A DNA stretch of 64,000 nucleotides, taken from Mesocentrotus franciscanus. Lineage: Eukaryota > Echinodermata > Echinoidea > Camarodonta > Strongylocentrotidae. Of this stretch, positions 22,992-35,064 are shown piece after piece. The position numbers were made by a program, and so were the translations under genes. The number at the start of each line of letters is the position of its first letter. The stretch's first letter is position 1. The DNA lies in NCBI GenBank assembly GCA_037976565.1, contig CP137667.1, positions 124,001 through 188,000 on the forward strand, written 5' to 3'. The notes under the pieces were generated by a model. That model made no database searches and was not told where the DNA came from. It saw only the letters and a program-made list of their open reading frames with translations.

Positions 22992-23968
22992 GCATATGTA
23001 AACTGAGGCTTGTAACATATAGGCTTGATCAGAAGTGGGGGACTCGTGTGTTTGACATAATTATTGTTTGTCATTATAATACCAGAAGTAGGAAGTTTAA
23101 TTCCAGATGGTGTAATGGGACAAGTTGTATTGATGTTTTTTCTCAGAGTTGAGAGTGAGATATCGATTGGTGGGTAGGTACCACCACCTCGATTCATTGC
23201 CAAAACTGTTGATAAATTGGTGCCGGATATTAAAAGCAAGGGCTCACTAATATAGTCCCATATTGGAAGTCTGCTTCATTTGGGCCCATGATCTGGTGAT
23301 AAGTTCTATTCATTTTATTGAAGAATTTGGAATATTGCCCTCTGGTGAGGAGGATGCAGGGCCAAAACTGAAATTTTGGAAGCCCTCGAAGCAGATTTAT
23401 GCTTGTCGCATTGAAGCCTTTTAGTTGTACCATGTTATTTTTATTTACACTCTCCAGGTTTAGGAGTCAAGAAGGCCATACATGGTGCGGTGGACGAAGC
23501 GAGGGTTTGATCTGAGAATCTTATCGTCATGGCTTGACAATCTTCGGAGCCGAAGCGAAGGGGAGAAGGGACGTCCAAGACTCGTCGTCAAGAAGGACGC
23601 AGTGGTTTTTCAGTGATTTATGCAATAAGTATGGAGGTTGCGATGATGTTTGAATTTTTAAGAGATCTCGTTTATATTCTCGTTTCTGACATTGTGTTTG
23701 AAAGCTCATATTTATCCGTAATATGTTGGCGGAGAAGTGAAAGTCAGATCAGTATCGCAGGCGCAATATCATCTTGATGAGTAATGGTAAATGAAGTACT
23801 TAATTGTCCAGTAGAAATTCTACAAGAATATATGTGGCAAAGGAAGGTATTTCAAGAAATCTGACCAATTCAATTCAGACCAGTTTATTGAAACAAAGGT
23901 AATAAGAGTTTGTCATAGAAAACAAACAGGCAAGTTATACCAGTGCATATGAGACAGTTGTTGCTCGT

Positions 23969-24172
23969 TTGTGGAAGGTATGCGTGGAAGAGGCTAGTTT
24001 AATTTGGGCCTACTCCCTCAGAGTAGGAGGGGCTACCGCTGATGCCAGAGCTTCCGTGCCAAATAGGCTTTGGAAGAGGCACGGGCGAAGGAGCAGTGAG
24101 AAGTCAAAAGATGGCAATGTTGACGATAGTTTGGAGCACAAATTATTGGTCTTTAAGTCTTTGAAATTGTGA
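23969..24172 (+). pseudogene. Tyrosine recombinase C-terminal remnant, copy A
   Basis: 67-codon frame with YSLRVGGATADARASVPNRL, RHGRRSSEKSKDGN and VDDSLEHKLL. Family members have HSLR.GG.T.A...GV....KRHGRW.S......Y. Here the His of HxxR is Tyr and the nucleophile Tyr position (KDGY) is Asn, so it cannot be active. Copy B (32261-32463) is also frameshifted by one missing C. This domain assigns the element to the YR retrotransposons rather than to LTR integrase elements. Confidence 0.72.
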
Positions 24173-24612
24173 AAAGGGCTTTTCTGTTAGATTTGAGAAA
24201 TAGCACAGAGTGTCGTGCAGCTAAATAAATATAAGATAAGCATAATTTTTGCTTTGTTCATTCTCAGAACATGTTTGTGCCTTGGGCAATTTGTTTGTTT
24301 AAACTTCAAACATGTGACATGATTAAATAATCATTAAAAATTCTTTCAGGAGAATTGCTTATATCGTTTCAATGTGGAAGGAAAATCAATCCAAGATTTA
24401 TCAAAATTGAATATAATTTGAGATTGCGGATGGGAAAACAGCACCATCAGTCACATATTGTAGGAAAAGTAATCCTTTGAAGTAGTGCTTTATTCCTGTT
24501 CAATACAAAATTGGATTGACCTGCAAGTGAATCAAGGAATCTTCAATTATTCGTGAGGATTTGTAGCAGCAGTAGATTTATACATACATGTATCGTTTCT
24601 CTTTGTTAATAG

Positions 24613-24912
24613 ATGAATATGTTTTGGGCAGATTTAACACTCGTTCTTGTTGTCGTTGTTTTATTTACCACCAACAAAGTGTTGCCGGAACAAAGAGTTG
24701 TGTTAATTGAATTTAATGACATGTTATTAGCATGGATGGTGTTTTCACCTTACGGACAGGATTTTAAAAATTATCAGAAGAAGGGCAAAGAAAACGAGGT
24801 CTTGTCTCGTACACAGGTTTGCCTGTTCATATTTGAATATAACGAGCATTTGTTCGAATTTCAACTTTTTCTTGAAAGAGAACGTTTCGGATCTAGAATG
24901 TCATGGTTATGA
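24613..24912 (+). other. Unrecognised 99-codon frame inside YR element
   Basis: Open frame with a hydrophobic N-terminal stretch (LTLVLVVVVLFTT). It is also present in copy B at 32905-33204. No domain recognised. It may be a fragment of a third ORF or spurious. Confidence 0.2.
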
Positions 24913-25499
24913 ATCAAATTATTCAATGACAGTGTTCTGTACACATATGTAATAAGTGGGGAAGGCAAGTTCCTGAAACATATGATAAGACTTTAGAATC
25001 GGTTGTATTCAAATAAGGTAACAAGTTCAAACGAGCAAGATAGTGGTTTTAGTCCAAATTGGACTCGTTTGTCAGTTGGGTACTAACTTTCAGAGTTTAT
25101 TATAGTAAACCCAGGTGAAGTAAATGGATACCTTGCATGAATTGGTTCCTTGAAATGCTGGAGCTCTTTAATATATGGCAGCAAGGGTAAAGCCGGGGTA
25201 ATAATTAATGCGCCTCAGAATAGGATTTCTCGATAGACGGCGCTATAGAAATGCCATTATTATTAGACAATGTTAAAATATATTTAACTAGGAGTCTATT
25301 TGGCATGACTTAAATTTAGATTGCTCATTTCTCTTCTGTTCTCTTTTGCTCCCGTTCTTTGAATTCTAGTCGTTGTCAGGCTATTCCACAATAATTGAAG
25401 TGTATTGTGTTATTTGTGTGTATTGGGAGTCAAGAGGGATGACAGACGAGCAATATGTGAGATTATAGGACAGACTATTATTTGTCTGCGGTACGATTG

Positions 25500-25999
25500 N
25501 NNNNNNNNNNNNNNNNNNNNNNNNNNNNNNNNNNNNNNNNNNNNNNNNNNNNNNNNNNNNNNNNNNNNNNNNNNNNNNNNNNNNNNNNNNNNNNNNNNNN
25601 NNNNNNNNNNNNNNNNNNNNNNNNNNNNNNNNNNNNNNNNNNNNNNNNNNNNNNNNNNNNNNNNNNNNNNNNNNNNNNNNNNNNNNNNNNNNNNNNNNNN
25701 NNNNNNNNNNNNNNNNNNNNNNNNNNNNNNNNNNNNNNNNNNNNNNNNNNNNNNNNNNNNNNNNNNNNNNNNNNNNNNNNNNNNNNNNNNNNNNNNNNNN
25801 NNNNNNNNNNNNNNNNNNNNNNNNNNNNNNNNNNNNNNNNNNNNNNNNNNNNNNNNNNNNNNNNNNNNNNNNNNNNNNNNNNNNNNNNNNNNNNNNNNNN
25901 NNNNNNNNNNNNNNNNNNNNNNNNNNNNNNNNNNNNNNNNNNNNNNNNNNNNNNNNNNNNNNNNNNNNNNNNNNNNNNNNNNNNNNNNNNNNNNNNNNN
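25500..25999. other. Assembly gap 1 (500 N)
   Basis: Exactly 500 undetermined bases, a conventional placeholder length. Flanks are the two ends of the duplicated block. Confidence 0.99.
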
Positions 26000-27730
26000 T
26001 AAAGAAAGAAATCAGAGCTGGAGGGAAGGGGTGATCGAGACAAATTTATAATAATACAGTACAGGCTACGTCCAACTTATCTCCCCTTCTCTGTCTGTCT
26101 GTCTGTCTCTCTCTCTATGTCTCTCTCTCTCTCTCTACTGTATATCTGTCAATTTCCATCTTCATCTTTCATATTGTTTTCTATTCCAACTCTGCTTGTA
26201 CCGGTATCATTCCTTCCTTGACATAAATTATTATAACACATCCCTGATGAGTCCACAGTTATATACTTTATAATTATCATAGGGAACGAAATAGAGAACG
26301 AGCGGCTGATGATGTCGAAATGAGAAGAATATTATTATAAAAAGTAAAACTGTTGAATTTAAATCTCTGTTGCATCAAATTGATATGAAAAAAATGTTTA
26401 TTATGCTATATTGACGGTACTTTTGACGTCGGACATTATACTTTCGAAAAGATATAAACAAACAAAAAGAGAGAAAATAAAAAAAATCAGAGCAGGAGGA
26501 GGCCGGGGGGATGATCGGAGAGACAAATATAATAATAAATACAGTACATGCTACGTCCAACTTCTTATCTCCCCTCCCCCTCTCTCTCTCTCTCTGCCTA
26601 TCTGTCAATATCGTTTTCCATCTTCTTCTTTATTGTTTTCTATTCCGCCATTTCTTTGTATGCCGGAATCATTCCTTCCTTGAGATAAATTATTATAACA
26701 TATCCCTGATGACGTTCACAGTCAAATACCTTATATTTATTATAGGGAACGAAATAGAAAACGAGCGGCTGATAATGTCGAAATGAGAAGAATATTACTG
26801 TACAATATAAATTATAAAAAGTAATACTTTGGAATGAAAATCTGTGTTGCATCAAATTGATATGGAAAAATGTTTATTTATGCTATATTGACGGTACTAT
26901 TTTACGTCCGATATTATACTTTAGCGAAAAGATATAAACAAGAAAAGAAAGAAACAAAAGAAAAAATCAGAGCTAGGGGAGGGGGCAGGGGCTGATCGGA
27001 GAGACAAATATCATAATAAAAAATACAGTAACAGACTACGTCCAACTTTCTATCTCTCCCGCCCCCCTTTCTCTCTCTCTCTCTCTTTCTCTCACTGTCT
27101 ATCTGTCAATGTCGTTTCCATCTTTCATATTGTTTTATATTCCGCCATTTACTTGTTTGCCTAGCTGCATCATTCCTTCCTTGAGATCAATTATTATAAC
27201 ATATCCCTGATGAGTTCACAGTCAAAATTATACCATATATTTATAATATGGAACGAAATAGAGAGCGGCTGATGATGTCGAAATGAGAAGGATATTACTG
27301 TACAATATAAATCATAAAAAGTAATACTTTGGAATGTAAATCTCTGTTGCATCAAATTGATATGGAAAAATGTTTATTTATGCTATATTGACGGTACTAT
27401 TTTAGGTCGGATATTATACTTTAGCGATAAGATATAAACAAACAAAAAGAGAGAAACTAACGGAAAAACAAATCAGAGCTAAGGGGTGGGGGCGGGGCTG
27501 ATCGGAGAGACAAATATCATGATAAAAATACAGTAACAGACTACGTCCAACTTTCTATCTCCCCCTCTCTCTCTCTCTCTCTCTTTCTCACTGTCTATCT
27601 GTACAATAAAAATTATAAAAAGTAAAACTTGAGTGTAGGTCTCTGCTGCATCAAATTGATATGAAGAAAAAAAGTTTATGATATATTGACGGAAATAATA
27701 TACATCGGACATTATACTTCAGCACAAAAA
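26000..27730. repeat. CT-rich array with unit of about 485 bp, second block
   Basis: Same units as 17711-19440, duplicated with the rest of the block. TTGACGGTAC marks lie near 26410, 26890 and 27385. Confidence 0.85.
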
Positions 27731-27825
27731 GGTTATCTGGAAGTAGGTGGACAACATTATAAGTGAAAGAATGAAACTTGCTCTTCCATTTACAAAATTT
27801 CAATAGCATAAGCACCCTACAAACA

Positions 27826-28339
27826 AAAATGACACAGAAATATTTGCAAGTATTTGGGACCTATATAGAATATACGAAAAGAGTTATGTTTTAGGCCAAT
27901 GCACCTTCAGCTAAGTTACGTAAGAAGAACAAAGGACGTGGCCAAGGGTAAAGGTCGTTGTCATGGTTATAAACTCCGACAATAGAAGAGAGCGGAAGGG
28001 TATAATTGATTCACAATGAACCTGACATACAGCATTGATGATCCTTGTATACTACATGTTATGTATATAGCTTCAGATAACCCTGTTTTTTCGGGGGGGG
28101 GGGTATAGGTGGTAAAGGTAAAGGAATGAACAAGAAGATGTGATGAAGTAAAATGTCACAGACAGAAAGCTGATTTGTAATTTGTATGTAATAATGTAAT
28201 TATCTATAATATGTATGTAATAATGTAGGCCTAATATGTAATATGTATGTGATAATGTAAGTTGTATAAATGTAACAGTAATGTATAAATGTAAAGCGCA
28301 TAGAGGATTATCATCGATGATTATTATGCGCTATATAAA

Positions 28340-28370
<31 letters not shown>
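27826..28370 (+). repeat. Dispersed repeat with SINE/LINE-like tail, copy 3
   Basis: Copy of 19536-20079 within duplicated block B; GCGCTATATAAATCA and (ATT)n at the end. Confidence 0.6.
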
Positions 28371-28373
<3 letters not shown>

Positions 28374-28458
28374 GAGAAATGATTGTCTCTCTTTTTCTCT
28401 CTACTGTACTGTACCAAATAGAAAAACTGTGTGACTCCGACACTTTATGGCAAGATAA

Positions 28459-28676
28459 TATTATTTGTCTGCGGTACGATTGTATAGCAGACAAATGTTG
28501 TTTGTATCGTTAATGAATGCATACTTATGTTGGGTCCGGGGCTGTGCCCCGATGGAATGTAATTTGCATAGGCAGCTCGTACAGGTGTGCGAGCTAATTC
28601 TGCCACGGAGACCAGGGCGTGGCATGAATTAGTGTGTAATTGAATCATTCTAGCTTGAACTTTCAACGAGACAACT
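28459..28676 (+). repeat. Split direct repeat A1 of copy B
   Basis: 218 bp from TATTATTTGTCTGCGG to CGAGACAACT. Same sequence at 20170-20387 and 33772-33989. The following ACAGTGGAGCC may be a primer-binding or transcript start context. Confidence 0.85.
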
Positions 28677-28679
28677 ACA

Positions 28680-28931
28680 GTGGAGCCGACCGAGGTTGTC
28701 GATCTCGTAAACGCGGACAGGCGAGACAACCAAACGGGGCTGCCAGGCCAGCCCGATTCGTTGATTTCTAAGAAGTTTTTCAGCAGCATATTAATAGCAA
28801 TCAGAAAGCCGGGATCGTGTTTTTCGTGTGGAAAAGCAGGGCATTGGAGAGTTGACGACAGAGAGGTCTTCATTTATCTTCTTTACAATACAGAGCTAAG
28901 TAAAATTATCCTTACATTCACCCGTTTATAG
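28680..28931 (+). pseudogene. Gag-like remnant with zinc knuckle, copy B
   Basis: Counterpart of 20391-20642; reads CFSCGKAGHWRVDD, with C-x2-C-x4-H present and the last Cys replaced by Asp. Confidence 0.55.
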
Positions 28932-29743
28932 GGTTAATTTACCCAATAATCTTTCTGGAAAGGTTTGTCTCGAGAGAGAGAGAGAGAGAGATAGGTAAAT
29001 TGGTAAAGAAGAAGTGTATTAGGTAATACAAAAGGAAAGATTCTCCATGTACTAAAACGGTGTGTTAAATGAGTTTCGTAACTGTCCAAATGGCACCTCC
29101 TGTAGGAGACTACGAGAAAATTAAGAAGGAATGTTGGAAAATGTATTGATATATATATAAATGCTGATAATTATGTTTGATATAATTGAACAAGGGTACA
29201 AATTACCCTTACATTCAACTCCTTTAGGGATTAATTTGCCCTATAATCTTTCTGCCAAAGACCATTCGAAATTTGTCGAGAGAGATATGGGTAAATTGGT
29301 AGAGAAGGATTGTATAACTGAATAAGAGGAGGAGGTTGAAGGAAAGTAAAGATCACCGTGCATTGGAGTGTGACACGAGTTTCGTAGCTGGTATATACCA
29401 TTTCCTGTAGGGAGACTACGAGAGAAGAAGGAATTGTTTTGGGGGAGAAAAAAGAAAATTGCTCATAGATACGTCTGGGATAGTAGAACAAGGGTACAAG
29501 TTCCCTTTACATCTCATTTAGGTATTAATAGAGTAGAAATGTATTAACGAGGTTGAAAAGAGGCTTCTTGTAATAAATTCTGTGTCCGATTACAAAGGAC
29601 AGTGCAGATAAGTTCGAGATTGAAGGAGCGTCAATCTCAATTAATACAAAGAGAAATATGAAGATGTTTAATTGTGAAAGATGAAATGGGTGACTATGTG
29701 TTCACGTTCGGCCTGAAGTTGGCATTAATACCTTCACATTGGT

Positions 29744-29998
29744 ATGGTCAATGAGGAAAGCCATATGTTAGGCTTTGCCTGGGATTTCGGTGAAATAAGG
29801 TATCACGTTTTCAACGTTTTACTTTTAGGCATTTCTACCTCGGGGTATGGGTTCACCATGATGAGATTTGTTGTCAGTTATTGGCGTGGTCATGGTCATA
29901 ATGCAATCATGTTTCTTGAACACGGAATTGCAGGACATGACAGCAGAAAAGGGGCTGATTCTCAACGTGTCTCAGTACTAAAGGAACCTAAGGTCTAG
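29744..29998 (+). pseudogene. Reverse transcriptase remnant, copy B
   Basis: Same as 21449-21703 except Val to Phe before NVLLLG, which agrees better with the family consensus. FLEH again replaces the catalytic motif. Confidence 0.65.
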
Positions 29999-30621
29999 GT
30001 CTTCTTCTTGCTGAAGAAAAATGTCAGTGGGCAATACTTCCTGGCTAGGACTAAATTGGGATTTTCTGAACGAACGAGTGCGAATCGCAAAGAAACGCAT
30101 TAACGATTTTATGGTTTCTATTTCCACTATAATTTCTAAAGATCGAAGGTCTGGTATTTTTTTAGCTCGTTAGGTCTCTAGCGAAGGTAGTGGGAAAGAT
30201 AGTGTCAATGCACATCGTGTTTGGATAATCGGTGTGTCAATTCATAGCTGCAGTCTGAGCATGAGTAGATAAAGGTCATTGCAGACCAAATTGTGAAATA
30301 CACGGAGACAAAATACTGGATAGTGTTAATGAAAGTGATGTAATCATTATTCATTTTATGCACAAGCAGTGCACTCCACGATACACAGGTGGAAGAATTC
30401 TTTGAAAAGGGGACACAAAGGCTATTTATATAGTACCTCCATCGCTATTGGAGTGATTATTTCAAAGTGTGTTAAGTGGGAACTCTTCATTTTTTTGAGG
30501 ATCCGTGGATAACCGTGAACTGGTCTATTAAAGACAATGGAGTCGTTCAAGTGTGTGAACAGAAAGAGTTGGAATGCTCCTATCTCGGTAAACATGAGAT
30601 ATGCTGGCTGGGTTCGGTTTT

Positions 30622-31283
30622 TTGCAGGGAAAATGTAGACAAGTTAAATAGTAACACAGAACTCATGGGAGTTTGGTCTGAGTCTGAGAAGATTCAAAGC
30701 TCCTCGTGGAGAGTGCCCGAAGCCGTCGTGAGAACGGAAAGTGTTGTTCGAGCATCGCCTGGAAGGGCGAAGTGTACGCTGGTACACGGACAACAAGAAT
30801 GTTGTGGACATCGTGATAAAATGGAGTAGTAACTCCGCCTGCCAAGAAAAGGCTTTGGAAATACGTATTGTTTGTGAAGAAAACGTTGTAAAATTGATCC
30901 GGCTTGGGTATCTAGACGTGAGAACAAGCAGGTTGATAGATTGAGTGTAGACAAGTTAAATAGTAACATAGAACTCATGGGAGTTTGGTCCGAGTCTGAG
31001 AAGATTCAAAGCTCCTCGTGGAGAGTGCTCGAAGCCGTCGTGAGAACGGCAAGTATTGTTCGAGCATCGCCTGGAAGGGCGAAGTGTACGCTGGTACACG
31101 GACAACAAGAATGTTGTGGACATCGTGATAAAATGGAGTGGTAACTCCGCCTGCCAAGAAAAGGCTTTGGAAATACGAATTGTTTGTGAAGGAAACAATG
31201 TCAAAATGTATCCGGCTTGGATATCTTAGACGTGAGAATAGGCAGGTTGATAGATTGAGTAGGACGTCAGACAGTGACGACTG
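30622..31283 (+). pseudogene. RNase H remnant with 312-bp tandem duplication, copy B
   Basis: Counterpart of 22330-22991, including the internal duplication, so the duplication predates the split of the two block copies. Confidence 0.65.
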
Positions 31284-32260
31284 GCATATGTAAACTGAGG
31301 CTTGTAACATATAGGCTTGATCAGAAGTGGGGGACTCGTGTGTTTGACATAATTATTGTTTGTCATTATAATACCAGAAGTAGGAAGTTTAATTCCAGAT
31401 GGTGTAATGGGACAAGTTGTATTGATGTTTTTTCTCAGAGTTGAGAGTGAGATATCGATTGGTGGGTAGGTACCACCACCTCGATTCATTGCCAAAACTG
31501 TTGATAAATTGGTGCCGGATATTAAAAGCAAGGGCTCACTAATATAGTCCCATATTGGAAGTCTGCTTCATTTGGGCCCATGATCTGGTGATAAGTTCTA
31601 TTCATTTTATTGAAGAATTTGGAATATTGCCCTCTGGTGAGGAGGATGCAGGGCCAAAACTGAAATTTTGGAAGCCCTCGAAGCAGATTTATGCTTGTCG
31701 CATTGAAGCCTTTTAGTTGTACCATGTTATTTTTATTTACACTCTCCAGGTTTAGGAGTCAAGAAGGCCATACATGGTGCGGTGGACGAAGCGAGGGTTT
31801 GATCTGAGAATCTTATCGTCATGGCTTGACAATCTTCGGAGCCGAAGCGAAGGGGAGAAGGGACGTCCAAGACTCGTCGTCAAGAAGGACGCAGTGGTTT
31901 TTCAGTGATTTATGCAATAAGTATGGAGGTTGCGATGATGTTTGAATTTTTAAGAGATCTCGTTTATATTCTCGTTTCTGACATTGTGTTTGAAAGCTCA
32001 TATTTATCCGTAATATGTTGGCGGAGAAGTGAAAGTCAGATCAGTATCGCAGGCGCAATATCATCTTGATGAGTAATGGTAAATGAAGTACTTAATTGTC
32101 CAGTAGAAATTCTACAAGAATATATGTGGCAAAGGAAGGTATTTCCAAGAAATCTGACCAATTCAATTCAGACCAGTTTATTGAAACAAAGGTAATAAGA
32201 GTTTGTCATAGAAAACAAACAGGCAAGTTATACCAGTGCATATGAGACAGTTGTTGCTCG

Positions 32261-32463
32261 TTTGTGGAAGGTATGCGTGGAAGAGGCTAGTTTAATTTGG
32301 GCCTACTCCTCAGAGTAGGAGGGGCTACCGCTGATGCCAGAGCTTCCGTGCCAAATAGGCTTTGGAAGAGGCACGGGCGAAGGAGCAGTGAGAAGTCAAA
32401 AGATGGCAATGTTGACGATAGTTTGGAGCACAAATTATTGGTCTTTAAGTCTTTGAAATTGTG
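32261..32463 (+). pseudogene. Tyrosine recombinase remnant, copy B
   Basis: Counterpart of 23969-24172. One C is missing in the CCTACTCCTCAG stretch, which shifts the frame just before the SLR motif; otherwise identical motifs. Confidence 0.68.
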
Positions 32464-33658
32464 AAAAGGGCTTTTCTGTTAGATTTGAGAAATAGCACAG
32501 AGTGTCGTGCAGCTAAATAAATATAAGATAAGCATAATTTTTGCTTTGTTCATTCTCAGAACATGTTTGTGCCTTGGGCAATTTGTTTGTTTAAACTTCA
32601 AACATGTGACATGATTAAATAATCATTAAAAATTCTTTCAGGAGAATTGCTTATATCGTTTCAATGTGGAAGGAAAATCAATCCAAGATTTATCAAAATT
32701 GAATATAATTTGAGATTGCGGATGGGAAAACAGCACCATCAGTCACATATTGTAGGAAAAGTAATCCTTTGAAGTAGTGCTTTATTCCTGTTCAATACAA
32801 AATTGGATTGACCTGCAAGTGAATCAAGGAATCTTCAATTATTCGTGAGGATTTGTAGCAGCAGTAGATTTATACATACATGTATCGTTTCTCTTTGTTA
32901 ATAGATGAATATGTTTTGGGCAGATTTAACACTCGTTCTTGTTGTCGTTGTTTTATTTACCACCAACAAAGTGTTGCCGGAACAAAGAGTTGTGTTAATT
33001 GAATTTAATGACATGTTATTAGCATGGATGGTGTTTTCACCTTACGGACAGGATTTTAAAAATTATCAGAAGAAGGGCAAAGAAAACGAGGTCTTGTCTC
33101 GTACACAGGTTTGCCTGTTCATATTTGAATATAACGAGCATTTGTTCGAATTTCAACTTTTTCTTGAAAGAGAACGTTTCGGATCTAGAATGTCATGGTT
33201 ATGAATCAAATTATTCAATGACAGTGTTCTGTACACATATGTAATAAGTGGGGAAGGCAAGTTCCTGAAACATATGATAAGACTTTAGAATCGGTTGTAT
33301 TCAAATAAGGTAACAAGTTCAAACGAGCAAGATAGTGGTTTTAGTCCAAATTGGACTCGTTTGTCAGTTGGGTACTAACTTTCAGAGTTTATTATAGTAA
33401 ACCCAGGTGAAGTAAATGGATACCTTGCATGAATTGGTTCCTTGAAATGCTGGAGCTCTTTAATATATGGCAGCAAGGGTAAAGCCGGGGTAATAATTAA
33501 TGCGCCTCAGAATAGGATTTCTCGATAGACGGCGCTATAGAAATGCCATTATTATTAGACAATGTTAAAATATATTTAACTAGGAGTCTATTTGGCATGA
33601 CTTAAATTTAGATTGCTCATTTCTCTTCTGTTCTCTTTTGCTCCTGTTCTTTGAATTC

Positions 33659-33771
33659 TAGTCGTTGTCAGGCTATTCCACAATAATTGAAGTGTATTAT
33701 TGTGTTATTTGTGTGTATTGGGAGTCAAGAGGGATGACAGACGAAATAATATGTGAGATTATAGGACAGAC
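33659..33771 (+). repeat. Split direct repeat B1 of copy B
   Basis: 113 bp from TAGTCGTTGTCAGG to AGGACAGAC. Direct copy at 34226-34338 and, with small indels, at 25367-25475. Confidence 0.85.
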
Positions 33772-33989
33772 TATTATTTGTCTGCGGTACGATTGTATAG
33801 CAGACAAATGTTGTTTGTATCGTTAATGAATGCATACTTATGTTGGGTCCGGGGCTGTGCCCTGATGGAATGTAATTTGCATAGGCAGCTCGTACAGGTG
33901 TGCGAGCTAATTCTGCCACGGAGACCAGGGCGTGGCATGAATTAGTGTGTAATTGAATCATTCTAGCTTGAACTTTCAACGAGACAACT
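33772..33989 (+). repeat. Split direct repeat A2 of copy B
   Basis: 218-bp direct copy of A1, immediately following B1. The joined B1-A2 unit looks like the junction of a circular intermediate. Confidence 0.85.
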
Positions 33990-34225
33990 TTTATTTACAA
34001 TAAAAGTGCGTTGTGTCATATAGTGTTACTTGACTGTGTGTTTGTATAAGGTTTTCCAGAGTTTTTATGCTCGTTGAGTTTTATCTCTGGTTTTTTATCC
34101 TGGACCATGATAGGTCCGGTTTCCAGTGAAGGAAACGGTTTCCAGTGAAGGAAACGGTTTCCAGTGAAGGAAACGAGAAGAAATGTTTGTTAAACATTCA
34201 TACTGAATAAACGGCCGGCTCTCAG

Positions 34226-34338
34226 TAGTCGTTGTCAGGCTATTCCACAATAATTGAAGTGTATTATTGTGTTATTTGTGTGTATTGGGAGTCAAGAGGG
34301 ATGACAGACGAAATAATATGTGAGATTATAGGACAGAC
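34226..34338 (+). repeat. Split direct repeat B2 of copy B
   Basis: 113-bp copy of B1; likely the 3' end of the element. The 236-bp spacer before it holds three tandem copies of GGTTTCCAGTGAAGGAAAC. Confidence 0.85.
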
Positions 34339-34919
34339 GTAAATAATAGCCGACAACCTTGAATTGAAATAATGGGATGGACTATATCGAGACTAGCTAA
34401 TCTCCTCAATATACGCATGAGTGACCTGAGCTGAGAGCGCGCGTGCCGTATACACAGGTATCCTGAGCGAGTGTGGAATTCGCTGCTTGTAAAATCATAA
34501 TGTCTGGCTTGCGCTTATACGTATATATACACAGTCGAGTCCTAGGTATAGTAGACCCAGCGAATCCGAAAATCCTATGAAAATAACGTAAACTGACTTG
34601 CATGTCCTTCTATACGAATATCCTGAAAGAGGACTTAGCATTTTCATGCTAAACTTGTAATAAAACAAAAAGTACGCAACTACAGTCGGTAAAAATGAGG
34701 TGCATGTAGCCAAGGGTTCAATGTTTGTATACAGGTAATTTATATTGTATTTAGAAGGTAAATAGATGTACTTTTATGCAACGAAAGTAGCCCTTGCTCG
34801 GACCCGAGAAATCTCGGTTCCCGTTTGTGAGTAGGTACCTCGGGGCCCGAGAAATCTCGGTTCCCGAGCTGAACGGGTTAAAACAATCAAAATCAAAATC
34901 AATACATTGTTGTCTGTAC
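34339..34919. other. Intron 7 end, small direct repeat only
   Basis: CCCGAGAAATCTCGGTTCCCG-like sequence occurs twice (about 34804 and 34848), each palindromic around GAGAAATCTC. Nothing else recognised. Confidence 0.5.
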
Positions 34920-35064
34920 CTGCTTCAGTGTAAAAGTCATCACGATGGTTGTTGTTATAAACACCACAGAGACCACATGTAGAATTCACATGCCTGTCAT
35001 CTGCCAGCACTGCCACTTGTTTGTTGCCATCAAACAGTATGATCATACCATTAGGCATAATGAC
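34920..35064 (-). CDS. Exon 7: D2 VWD domain, CGLC motif
   Basis: 145 nt, phase 0 to phase 1, acceptor GATTCATACAG, donor GTACAG. It encodes VIMPNGMIILFDGNKQVAVL and then STCGLCGVYNNNHRDDF. CGLC is the CxxC motif linked in VWF and mucins to disulfide exchange during multimerisation; of the three D domains seen here only D2 keeps both Cys. The next exon is 22.7 kb away. Confidence 0.9.

Larger units (their letters stand above)
17711..25499. repeat. Duplicated block, copy A (ends at assembly gap)
   Basis: Matches 26000-33795 almost base for base, offset 8288-8296, with differences mostly small indels. This block ends exactly at the gap and its partner begins exactly after it. Confidence 0.92.
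20170..25499 (+). mobile_element. Ngaro/DIRS-like tyrosine-recombinase retrotransposon, copy A, cut by gap
   Basis: Begins with repeat A1 (20170-20387), followed by Gag, RT, RNase H and tyrosine recombinase remnants. Repeat B1 (25367-25475) directly adjoins the first 24 bases of A2 (25476-25499) before the gap. Order and domains match copy B. All reading frames are broken, so it is an inactive relic. Confidence 0.82.
26000..33795. repeat. Duplicated block, copy B (starts at assembly gap)
   Basis: Partner of 17711-25499. It contains three CT-array units (26000-27730), the SINE/LINE-like tail repeat (27826-28370) and the retrotransposon. Confidence 0.92.
28459..34338 (+). mobile_element. Ngaro/DIRS-like tyrosine-recombinase retrotransposon, copy B, complete ends
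   Basis: About 5.9 kb. Terminal repeats are split and direct: A1 28459-28676, B1 33659-33771, A2 33772-33989 and B2 34226-34338. A copies are 218 bp and B copies 113 bp, nearly identical. B1 abuts A2 without a base between; a 236-bp spacer separates A2 from B2. The A repeat begins with a 10-bp inverted pair ATTTGTCTGC/GCAGACAAAT. The inside carries Gag, RT, RNase H and YR relics in that order. Known family: Ngaro elements have A1-ORFs-B1-A2-B2 repeats and a tyrosine recombinase. All frames are broken. Confidence 0.82.

Noticed and set aside
25381..26051. Frames of 189-220 codons across gap 1
   Set aside because: They consist mostly of N; no sequence evidence.
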